Assembly (NCBI GenBank): GCA_002794775.1
Contig: NBAY01000046.1
Span: 306,479-370,478, forward strand
Reading direction: 5' to 3'
Length of the DNA: 64,000 nt
Source of the DNA: Porodaedalea pini
Taxonomy: Eukaryota > Basidiomycota > Agaricomycetes > Hymenochaetales > Hymenochaetaceae
This document shows, one piece after another, positions 54,984 to 64,000 of the stretch. A program made the translations under genes and the position numbers. How positions within the stretch are numbered: position 1 is the stretch's first letter; every line of letters starts with the position of its first letter. The notes beneath the pieces were generated by a model. That model was not told where the DNA came from. It was given only the letters and a program-made list of their open reading frames with translations, and made no database searches.

Positions 54984-56900
54984 TTGAATCTGAACTTGAT
55001 AAAATATAGTCAACCATCTGTACAATACCTAGATGCAAATGACATCAATGACTTTTCTGATTATGAAGCCCCCACCAGTGTGAATGAGGATAGTGAGTAT
55101 GAGCAACTGTTGTTGAGGGGAACTGGTGGACACCAGCTGGATCTCCTCCTGAATGTCAGGCAAAGTGTGGAGGGCAAAATAAAGGAGGTGGACGTGCATG
55201 CCCTTATAGATTTGGGGTGCATGAGATCATGTATTGACATAGGGTTCGTCAAATGATACAGGTTGGAGACCAAGCACTATATCAGGCCCCTCGCAGTGCT
55301 CAATGCTGACAGCATGCATAACAAGGCTGGGTTAATCAAGGAATACGTCAATGTTGAGTTCATGATTGGCCATCACAAGGAGAGGATTGTCCTTGCTGTA
55401 ACATCATTAGCATTGTCAAACATCTTCCTAGGGTACAACTGGCTTCAGTGACACAACCTGGAGATCGACTGGTCAGCAGGTTCAATTGAATTCACCCGCT
55501 GTCTGACTGAGTGCATGATAAAGGAGAGTGAAGCAGAAGAGATGAGGAGGGTGTGAGAGGTGCAAATGGACAAGGCATCCTGGCCTACATATATCTCGAT
55601 GACTACACTGATGTCTTCTTGGAGAAAGGATTTGAGAAGCTACCAGAACACCACCCCTGGGACCATGTCATCGACCTGAAACCCAACTTCAAACCTAGTG
55701 ACTGCAAGATCTATCTGCTGACACCAACGGAACAGCAGTCGCTGAAGAATTTCCTCAAGGAGAATTTGAAGTCAGGCTGCATACAAAATTCAATCTCGCC
55801 AATGGCATCACCCTTCTTCTTCATCAAGAAGGCCGACAAGTCCTTACAGCTGATCTAGGATTATCAGAAACTCAATGAGGGCATGATAAAGAACAAGTAC
55901 CCTCTCCCTCTCATTGATGAACTAGTCGACAAGGTCAAGAAAGCAAGGTTCATCATGAAGCTTGACTTATGATGGGATACTACAACATCCGGATCCACAA
56001 AGGTGACAAGTGGAAAGCAGCTTTCTGCATGAACATGGGTCTTTTTGAACTAACCGTGATGTTCTTTGGTCTCTGCAACATGCTGGCGACATTCTAGGCT
56101 TTTGTCAACCACATCTTCAAGGACCTGATCTATGCAAACCTGATCATTGTTTACCTCAATGACATCCTGATCCTCTCAGAAACCATCGAGGAACACATCG
56201 AGACATCGAGGCGCGTACTTCAAATCCTTCAAGAGAACGGCCTCTACCTGAAACTGGAGAAATGTGAGTTCGATGTCAAGGTTGTAAAGTACCTTGGCCA
56301 CATCATTGGCAATGGCGAACTGAAGGCTGACCCAGCAAAGACAGAGGCGATCACTAGCTGGCCTGCCCCTCAAAACCTCAAGGAACTCCAGAAGTTCCTC
56401 AGCATGGGCAACTGGCTTCAACAGTTCATCAAGAACTACAGTAAGGTAGTCCATCCGTTGACATTGCTGATGGGAAAATTGGGCTGGAAGTGGGAGGAAG
56501 ATCAGCAGATGGCATTTGAAGAGTTAAAGCACCGGCTAAGCTCACCTCCCGTCCTGATGATCACCAACGACAAGGGTCCTTTCTGCATAGAGGTGGACTC
56601 ATCAAACTTTGTGCTCAGAGGAGTGTTGTTGCAGAAGCAGGAAGGCAAGTGGAGGGTCATCGCCTACAGGTCAGAGGTGCTCCTGCCAGCAGAACAAAAC
56701 TATAAGATCTATGACAAGGAGATGCTCACAATCATTTTGGCACTCAAGGAATGGAGACAGTACCTTCTCAGAGCCCATCACAAGATTGAGATCTGATCTA
56801 ACCATGCCAACCTCATATATTTCAGGTCAGCACAGAAGCTGAGCTATCGTCAAGCTTGCTAGCAAACAGAGCTCAAGGAATTCGACTTCCACCTCAAGCA
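54984..56900 (+). pseudogene. pol of element 1: protease, reverse transcriptase, RNase H
   Basis: The protease motif is ALIDLGCMRSCIDIGF (Asp-Leu-Gly in place of Asp-Ser/Thr-Gly). Reverse transcriptase blocks are MASPFFFIKKADKSLQ, NKYPLPLIDELVDKVKKA, and YLND at 56152-56163 where YxDD is required. RNase H includes EVDSSNFVLRGVLLQKQEGK and LTIILALKEWRQYLL. Stops are scattered through it. The integrase half is on the far side of the inserted element. Confidence 0.8.
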
Positions 56901-57008
56901 CAAATTGGGAAAGATGATGGGCAAGGCAGACCTGCTGTCATGCAAGGTGGGATACAATGAAGGCAAGGATAACAACAACAGAGTCGTATTCATCAAGGAG
57001 AAGTGGTT

Positions 57009-57013
57009 GAACC
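57009..57013 (+). repeat. GAACC target duplication, left of element 2
   Basis: Directly before the LTR start TGTTAGG. Identical to 63275-63279. Confidence 0.85.
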
Positions 57014-57452
57014 TGTTAGGACTCAAACTATTCCTTTTCTTTTATTCTCCTTTCTGCCACTTCTTTATTTTAATCGCCCCTTTCCATTATATTTAATCGT
57101 CTTTTCAACCATTTCCCACACTCCTTTCACATGACCTTCATTCGTTCCATTCTACTCCTTTTATGTAGTCTTAGACAATTGGGCAACTGGTTCTCATGAG
57201 GTGATCACTGTATATAAGGAAGAGGAATCGCATCTGAACACCTGTTCTGCTTTTCCTCTTACCTCTGTGACAACCTAGGTGAGACCATGTCCCCCTCCTG
57301 TAGTAGAGCATATTGTATTAATCCTCTTACCTCCATGATGACCTAGCCTGAGTATAGCATGTCCCAAGTCCCCACTTGAGTAAAGCACATCCTAGACAAC
57401 AGTCAGCCGAGGCCTGCCCAGTCTAAGTCATCTCCCGGATTTCTGCCTAACA
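57014..57452 (+). repeat. 5' LTR of element 2
   Basis: 439 bp from TGTTAGG to CCTAACA, an inverted terminal pair. TATATAA at 57211-57217 lies 33 bp before GTTCTGCTTTT (57244-57254). Confidence 0.92.
57211..57217 (+). promoter_or_regulatory. LTR TATA box
   Basis: TATATAA, placed correctly for transcription to start at the self-priming sequence about 33 bp downstream. The 3' LTR has the same box near 63033. Confidence 0.65.
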
Positions 57453-57453
57453 T

Positions 57454-57464
57454 AAAAGCAGAAC
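57454..57464 (+). promoter_or_regulatory. self-priming site, element 2
   Basis: AAAAGCAGAAC, the exact complement of GTTCTGCTTTT at 57244-57254 in the LTR. No match to a tRNA 3' end (which would begin TGG) is seen. Confidence 0.75.
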
Positions 57465-58164
57465 CTCACCCAGGCTCATCCCCAGCATACATCATCACTG
57501 TTGACTTACCTTCACTCAGTCTAGAGGAGCATTCTCCTCGATGGACTTGATGTGTAAACCCCCCTAAACAACAATCCTCAACCCTGCCCAGACATTTTTC
57601 GGATGTTTGTGTATTACATAAACTTCCAACCAACTTTTTCCAACCCTGGCTCTCCAAATCAGCCTTTGGTGGAGCACACACCTGATGTGGACATGGGCCA
57701 CTAGATGAGTACAAGCATCGATGACACTATCATTTGTGGTCTTGCTTGGCTCCTACCACCTTGTCATCAACTTCACCAATGAACCTGCTCAGCGTTGGCA
57801 TAACCCCAGGACAAACAAACAACCAATCCTCATTCCTTCGCTGTTGTCAAGATAGATCTCACTGATGAACAGCAATGGGCTCTTCCTACATCCACACGTT
57901 GGGATCCAAACCGAGCAGGCTACGTTGCAACTAACAATAGCGGCGTCATATATGATATCTGGTGGAGTGAAATCTGGCATGCCTGGTATTCATCAGATGA
58001 ACAAGGGAGGAGAGCTAGGTGGCCCCTGGCTGTTCCATCATTGCCTGCACCATCAACGTCTATGGTCCTTCTGCCTTCAACTCCAGGCCCTTATCGCGAG
58101 ACCTGAAGAGACCCATCACTGCCAATCTCCCCTGAACCCTCAATGCCCACACCCAAACCAGCAA
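57465..58164 (+). other. leader of element 2
   Basis: Sequence between the priming site and the conserved gag start; homologous to 53171-53880 of element 1. Short frames only. Confidence 0.5.
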
Positions 58165-59240
58165 TGTCAATAGGAGGTTTCAGCCAGCAACAGCTGGAAC
58201 AGATGACAGCCATTGTTGCAGGTGCCTTCACCCATCGAGCTGCCAACACTCCAGTCAGTCAAGTCACCGCCCCCACCCCAAACATCAATGTTGCCTGACC
58301 ACGCGAATTCGCTGGTGGCGATGACTACCTAGACTTTAGGTGTGAAGTCCTCCTTTTTGTCTCCATGAACCTGAATAGATACCTCACATTGGAAAGTAAG
58401 ATCTATGTTGCCCTCTCCTACCTAAAAGGTGACAATGCAGCGATGTGGGTGCAAAACTATATGGAGGAGTCAACAACGGCTGGCATTGTAACCTTCACCA
58501 ATAGTTAGACTAGGTTTCAGGAGCGCCTTGATGCCTTGTTCAACAATCCAAACCAAAAGGAGAAGGCACTAGCAGAATTTCAGACAAAAGTTCAGAGGGA
58601 CCTCACCGCTGACGAGTTTTTCCAGAAACTCAACATGGTCATCACAAGAGTGAGACTGACAGACAATGCTGTCATCTGCGATCACCTGAAGTGTGCAATG
58701 AATATCGAGGTGGTCTGTGGGGTGTTGAGGTCGATGCCAGTCCCTATGACATATGACGACTGGAAGAAGAAGGCCATTGAGATCGACCAGGGAGAACAAC
58801 AGATCTATGCAATCCAGTGAGGTCACGTGTTTCTACCTCCGCCACACCAGCAACAACAACAGGCACCCCCAGCTTGCCGACAGATCACGGCTCCCCACAT
58901 TGACAAGCGTGATATGACCAGCATCACCTTTGGAGGTGCTGGTCAGCCAATGGATGTCTCGATGAATGAGGTGCAAAGATGACAGGCATGCTGGATCTGT
59001 GGCCAGCTGGGTCACTTCAAGGACAAGTGCCTGCAGGGAAAGGCAATTGTGCAGCACATGCTGCAGATGATGGTGCCCGGTGAATGTCATCTCCTCACCG
59101 ACAAACTGGGGACCATGAAGGAATTGGCCTTCGAGGAAGTTATAGACACTCAGAGGTTGACAGTGGAGGACTATATGGAGGAGGAAGGCGATGATGAAGA
59201 GGTCGTCAACTTGCAGGATTTTGTGAGTGGTCAGGTGTAG
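58165..59240 (+). pseudogene. gag of element 2
   Basis: Starts MSIGGFSQQQLEQMTAIVAG. Capsid-like blocks match element 1 (FQTKVQRDLTADEFFQKLNM). A TAG near 58507 replaces Trp (element 1 has SWTRFQE). The zinc knuckle CWICGQLGHFKDKC is intact (C-x2-C-x4-H-x4-C). Confidence 0.78.
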
Positions 59241-59287
59241 CCATCGGGGCGACTGACCAAGAAGAACAAGGGGCTTCGAATCTGGAC

Positions 59288-62200
59288 ATGGTAAAATATA
59301 ACCAACTGTCTGTACAACATGTAGATGCAAATGACATTGATGGTTTTTCTGATTATGAAGTCCCCACTGATGTGAACAAGAATAGCGAGTATGAGCAAAT
59401 GTTCATAAGGGGAACTGGCAGATGCCAGCTGGACCTCCTCCTGAACATCAGACATAGCATGGAGGGTGAGACAAGAGAGGTGGATGCACATGCCCTTGTA
59501 GATTTGGGATGCATGGGATCCTGTATCGACGTAGGGTTCGTCAAACAGTACAGCTTGGAGACAAAATGCTACATCCATCCCCTTGCAGTACTCAATGCCG
59601 ACGGCATGCACAACAAGGCCGATTTGATCAAAGAATATGTCGACGTCAAACTAATCATTGGACACCATAAAGAAAGGATTGTGCTTGTGGTGACGTCACT
59701 TGCATCATCAAACATCTTCCTCGGTTACAATTGGTTACAATGACACAACCCAGAAGTCGACTGGAAGTTGGGTTCAATTGAATTCACCCACTGTCCAACT
59801 GAGTGTGTGATAAAGGAAAGAGAGGTGGAAGAGATGAGGAAGGTGTGAGAAGTGTGAATGGACAAGGCGTCCTGGCTCACATATCTCAACAACTACGCTA
59901 ACATCTTCTCAGAAAAGGGATTCAAGAAGCTACTGAAACACCGCCCTTGGGACCATGTCATCAACCTGAAACCTGACTTCAAGCTTAGCAACTGTAAGAT
60001 CTATCTGCTGACGCCGACAGAACAGCAGTTGCTGAAGGATTTCCTTGAGGAAAATTTGAAGTCAGGTCGTATACGAAAGTCAATCTCACCAATGGCATCA
60101 CCTTTCTTCTTCATCAAGAAGGCTGACAAATCTCTTCACCCGATCCAGGATTACCAAAAACTCAATGAGGGTACGATCAAGAATAAATATCCTCTCCCTC
60201 TCATCAATGAGCTTGTCGACAAGGTCAAGAAGGCAAAGTTCATCACCAAACTTGACCTTTGCTGGGGGTACTATAACATCTGGATTCATGAAGGTGATGA
60301 ATGGAAGGAAGCATTCTGCACAAACATGGGTCTCTTTGAACCGATGGTGATGTTTTTCGGTCTTTGCAATGCACCGGCAACATTCCAATGGTCGTAAACC
60401 ACATCTTCAAGGACCTGATCTATGTGAACCTGATCATCATTTACCTTGACAACATCCTGATCCTCTCAGAAACCATTGAGGAACACATTGAGACATCGAG
60501 GCGCATACTTCAAATCCTTCGAGAGAATGGCCTCTACCTGAAACCAAAGAAATGTGAGTTTGATGTCAAGGTTGTAAAGTACCTCGGCCACATCATCAGC
60601 AATGGTGAACTGAAGGCTGACCTGGCAAAGACAGAAGCAATTGCCAGCTGGCCCTCCCTAAGGAACCTCAAGGAACTCCAAAAGTTCCTCAGCATGGGCA
60701 ACTGGCTATGATGGTTTATCAAGGATTACAGCAAGGTGGTCCTTCCATTAATGTTGCTGACAGGCAAGAAGGGCTGGGTATGGGAGACCAAACAGCAGGA
60801 AGCATTTGAGGAGCTGAAGTGTCATCTCAGCTCACCTCCAGTCCTAGCAATTGCTAACGACGAGGGCCCTTTCCGCGTAGAGGCAGACTTGTTGAACTTT
60901 GTGCTTGGAGGCATGCTGTTGCAGAAACAGGAAGGCAAGTGGAGGGTCATCACCTATAGGTCAGATGCATTACTACCAGCAGAATGAAACTATGAGATCT
61001 ACGACAAGGAGATGCTCATGATTGTTTCAGCAAAAAAGGAGTGGCAACAATACCTCCTAGGTGCCTGACACAAGTTCGAGATCTGGTCTGACCATGCTAA
61101 CCTCACGTACTTCAGGTCAGCGCAAAAACTGAGCTATCATCAAGCTCACTGGTGGACGGAACTCGAGGAGTTCGACTTCCACCTCAAACATAAGTTGGGA
61201 AAGACCATGGGCAAGGCCGACCTGCTATCATGCAAGGCGGGATATGATGAGGGCAAGGATGACAATGATGGGGTCATGTTCATCAAGGAAAAGTGGCTGA
61301 ATCATGGGGTGGTCAGGACATCATGTGATGAAGTGTTGAACAGAGTGGGTGAAGTGCAGAAGGTGCAGAACGAGTCGGAGAGGCCAACGGGTATGACAGA
61401 GGTCGATGGGTTGTGGCACATGAAGGGCAAGGTATATATACCGTCAATGATGAAGGAGGCTGTGTTACAGGAGTGCCACAACTCAGTCCTGGTGGGACAT
61501 CCAGGAGCATCAAAGATGGTGGAGCTAATTTGTTGGGACTTCTGGTGGGCATCGATGTTCTCCGACATTCGAGCATACATCCAAGGATGTGATTGTTGTC
61601 AACAGACAAAAGCTCTAAGGACATCAAGGTCAAGGCCACTACATCTGAATGCGGTTCCTGAAGGACCTTGGGAGATCGTCATGGTGGACCTCATCGGAGA
61701 GCTCCCAAACTCGAAAGGGCACAATGCTATCTGCATCTTTGTGGACAGGTTCTCAAAGCAGATACATGTGATTCCAACAACGATGAAGCTCTCAGCTGAA
61801 GGCATGGCCCAGCTGTACCAGGATCACGTCTTTTGACTGCATGGCCTGCCGAAGAAGATTATCCATGACCAAGGCATGCAGTTTGATGCATCAATGATGA
61901 AGGAGCTGTACAAACTCCTACACATCGAAGGCAACCCATCAACGGCAAACCACCCACAGATGGATGGTCAAACAGAACATGTTAACCAAGAGCTTGAACA
62001 ATAATTTCAGCTCTTCGTTAACCATTGGCAATTGGACTGGAAGGACTGGCTCCCCCTTGCGGAGTTTGCATACAACAACCATGAACACTTGGTGACAAAA
62101 ATGTCCCCCTTCTATGCAAATACCAGATGTCATCCCTTGAGCTTTGACATGATGTGAACCTCGTCTACTAACATGTTGGTGGAAGAATTTGCAAAGCACA

Positions 62201-62824
62201 TCAAGGAGACTCATTGCATTGTGAAGGACAATCTGGTCAAGGCAGCAGAGGACATGAAGCACTACCATGACCAGATGACAGGAGCTTCAGTGGAGTACAA
62301 GGCTGGAGACAAAGTCTTCCTCAATGGGTGAAACATCAGCATGGACTCGCTGATGAAGAAGCTCGCCAACAAATGGTACAGCCCCTTCGACATCATGGAC
62401 AAGGTAGGAGTGAGCGCATACAAGCTCAAGCTCCCGAAATGATGGAAAAAGGTCCACCCTGTCTTCAACGAAGCCTTGCTGAAACCTGCTGTTGAACCAT
62501 CCTTTGAAAGTCAGAAACAGCCACTACTGCTGCCACCGGACATCGTCGACAACGAAGAAGAGTATGAGGTCGAAGAAGTCATTGACTCACATCTGCACTG
62601 AGGAAAACTACAGTACCTTGTCAAGTGGGTCAGATACAATGAACCAACTTGGCAGCCAGAGACAGACTTCGGTGAGAATGCAAAGGAGGCGATTGCTGAA
62701 TTCTATTGAAAACATCCCGGTGCTCCTCAAAAATGTGACATTCCTCACCAATGACTCCATCCACTCTTCGTCGACACTGAGCCAGAAGACCACAGTCTTG
62801 GTTGGTCGGGACGCCCAACCTTGA
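59288..62824 (+). pseudogene. pol of element 2 with integrase and chromodomain
   Basis: The protease motif is ALVDLGCMGSCIDVGF. Reverse transcriptase includes MASPFFFIKKADKSLHPIQD, KLDLCWGYYNIWIHEG and YLDN at 60442-60453 in place of YxDD. RNase H is near 60700-61120. The integrase has ECHNSVLVGHPG with CDCCQQ, and a core MVDLIGELPNSKGHNAICIF. The C-terminal chromodomain reads EYEVEEVIDSHLH-stop-GKLQYLVKWVRYNEPTWQPE, which in relatives directs integration to modified chromatin. Stops (TGA, TAA, TAG) occur throughout and each is one transition from a Trp, Arg or Gln codon in element 1 or in the family. Confidence 0.85.
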
Positions 62825-62832
62825 GGGGGGGG
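62823..62832 (+). promoter_or_regulatory. polypurine tract of element 2
   Basis: GAGGGGGGGG just before the 3' LTR (which starts at 62836) primes plus-strand synthesis. Confidence 0.75.
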
Positions 62833-62835
62833 TAA

Positions 62836-63274
62836 TGTTAGGACTCGAACTATTCCTTTTCTTTTATTCTCCTTTCTACCACTTCTTTATTTTAATCGCC
62901 CCTTTCCATTATATTTAATCGTCTTTTCAACCATTTCCCACACTCCTTTCACATGACCTTCATTCGTTCCATTCCACTCCTTTTATGTAGTCTTAGACAA
63001 TTGGGCAACTGGTTCTCATGAGGTGATCACTGTATATAAGGAAGAGGAATTGCATCTGAACACCTGTTCTGCTTTTCCTCTTACCTCCGCGATGACCTAG
63101 GTGAGACCATGTCCCCCTCCTGTAGTAGAGCATACTGTATTAATCCTCTTACCTCTGCAACGACCTAGCCTGAGTACAGCATGTCCCGAGTCCCCGCTTG
63201 AGTAAAGCACATCCCAGACGACAGTCAGCCGAGGCCTGCCCAGTCTGAGTCATCTCCCAGACTTCCACCTAACA
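62836..63274 (+). repeat. 3' LTR of element 2
   Basis: 439 bp. It differs from the 5' LTR at 24 positions by my alignment, all transitions. Confidence 0.92.
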
Positions 63275-63279
63275 GAACC
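63275..63279 (+). repeat. GAACC target duplication, right of element 2
   Basis: Directly after the LTR end CCTAACA. With the element removed the outer pol reads KWLN|RGVVRT through this site. Confidence 0.85.
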
Positions 63280-63284
63280 GTGGA

Positions 63285-64000
63285 GTGGTGAGGACATTGC
63301 GTGATGAGGTGTTGGACCGAGTGGGTGAAGTGCAGAGGGCACAGGATGAGTCAGAAAGGCCGATGAGGCTGACAGAGGTCGACGGGCTGTGGCAAATGAA
63401 AGGAAAGGTATATGTTCCATTGACGTTGAAGGAATCAGTGTTATGGGAGTGCCATGACTCCATCCTGGCTGGACATCCAGGAGCGTCGAAGACGGTGGAA
63501 ATTGTGCATCGTGATTTTTGGTGGGCCTCAATGTTCTCAGATATAAGGTTGTACATCCAAGGCTGCAACCGATGCCAATGGACAAAGGCGCTTAGAGCCT
63601 CAAGGTCAAGACCACTCCATCCGAATGTGGTACTAGAGGGTCCTTGGGAGATCGTCACAGTTGATCTCATCGGAGAACTTCCAGACTTGAAAGGGCACAA
63701 TGCTATCTGCGTCTTCATGGACAGGTTCTCAAAGCAGATACACGCAATCTCAATGATGACAAAGCTTTCGGCTGAAGGCATGGCTCAACTGTACCAGGAT
63801 CACGTCTTTCATCTGCATGGTCTACCCAAGAAGATCATCCATGACCATGGCACGCAGTTTGATGCCTTGATGATGAAGGAGCTATATAAACTCCTGCACA
63901 TCAAAGAAAACCCATCGACGGCATACCACCCGCAGACGGACAGTCAGATAGAATGTGTTAACTAAGAGCTCAAACAGTACCTTCGACTCTTTGTTGACCA
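63285..64000 (+). pseudogene. integrase half of element 1 pol
   Basis: Continues the element after the inner insertion. GVVRTLRDEVLDRVGEVQRA is the linker after RNase H. The zinc-binding part is ECHDSILAGHPGASKTVEIV with GCNRCQWTKA (His-His-Cys-Cys), then the catalytic core VDLIGELPDLKGHNAICVFM and HDHGTQFDALMMKELYK. A TAA at 63963 follows (CAA to TAA by comparison with element 2). The rest is outside the window. Confidence 0.8.

Larger units (their letters stand above)
57014..63274 (+). mobile_element. inner Ty3/gypsy chromovirus (element 2), complete, 6,261 bp
   Basis: Two 439-bp LTRs, a self-priming site, gag, pol with integrase and C-terminal chromodomain, and a polypurine tract. It is flanked by the 5-bp duplication GAACC. 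Order protease, reverse transcriptase, RNase H, integrase is that of Metaviridae. Multiple stops and a changed YxDD mean it cannot move on its own. Confidence 0.9.
52732..64000 (+). mobile_element. outer Ty3/gypsy chromovirus (element 1), interrupted and running off the window
   Basis: Its own sequence is 52732-57013 and 63275-64000; the inner element occupies the gap. It has a 5' LTR, a self-priming site, gag, protease, reverse transcriptase and RNase H on the left side, and the integrase on the right side. Its 3' LTR lies beyond the window. Many stops. The bases before the LTR (CAATC at 52727-52731) are the likely target duplication, testable only with the far end. Confidence 0.85.

Noticed and set aside
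52732..57452. A deletion derivative of the retrotransposon lacking integrase
   Set aside because: The LTR at 57014 belongs to a nested element with a GAACC duplication, and the missing integrase follows at 63275.

Overview
The window is nuclear DNA from a filamentous basidiomycete, most likely an Agaricomycete. The support is: densely spaced 45-65 bp GT-AG introns, a DUF6534 seven-TM gene end, a C2-NACHT-WD40 gene, a family of leucine-rich F-box-like genes, Dal5/Tna1-type MFS transporters, a NoxR (p67phox-like) gene, a flavocytochrome b2 gene, and Tf1-like chromovirus LTR retrotransposons. Exon joins were read by eye from splice signals and protein continuity.

Layout. 1-838: 3' end of a DUF6534 gene. 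1410-13218 (-): a Zn2Cys6 transcription factor gene whose fourth exon is separated from its third by a 9,315-bp element (3391-12705). The element has 1,999-bp terminal inverted repeats, each carrying an IS630/Tc1-mariner type DDE transposase gene, around a 5.3-kb interior with two divergent genes of unknown function. It sits at a TA inside what was a 52-bp intron. 14099-16135 (+): membrane-anchored spermidine-synthase-like protein. 16430-19069 (-) and 20151-24367 (+): an MFS transporter and a divergent C2-NACHT-WD40 gene that carries a stop and a frameshift. 27570-31521: a second copy of the same MFS/NACHT-start block, so the two are a segmental duplication. 32177-34185 (-): noxR.

36891-52000 is an F-box-like gene neighbourhood: one apparently intact gene (42925-44439), one split by a 2.1-kb element carrying part of an HMG-box gene (36891-40670), and two heavily decayed copies (49.2-52 kb). 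Between them lie a four-TM membrane protein gene (41152-42057) and an L-lactate dehydrogenase (cytochrome b2) gene (44998-47851), which has a 9-nt exon encoding the heme-ligand His-Pro.

52732-64000 is a nested pair of Ty3/gypsy chromoviruses: a 6,261-bp element (57014-63274) inserted in an older relative, flanked by a GAACC target duplication. Both show the 11-nt complementarity expected of Tf1-type self-priming, and both have lost the reverse transcriptase YxDD motif by G-to-A changes.

A theme across the window is transition-type decay (CGA or TGG to TGA, CpG to TpG/CpA) in repeated sequences: both retroelements, the transposon, the extra F-box copies and the duplicated NACHT segment. Single-copy genes (noxR, the spermidine-synthase-like gene, cyb2) read cleanly. 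This fits the CpG-biased repeat mutation reported for basidiomycetes, though no rate statistics could be computed here.
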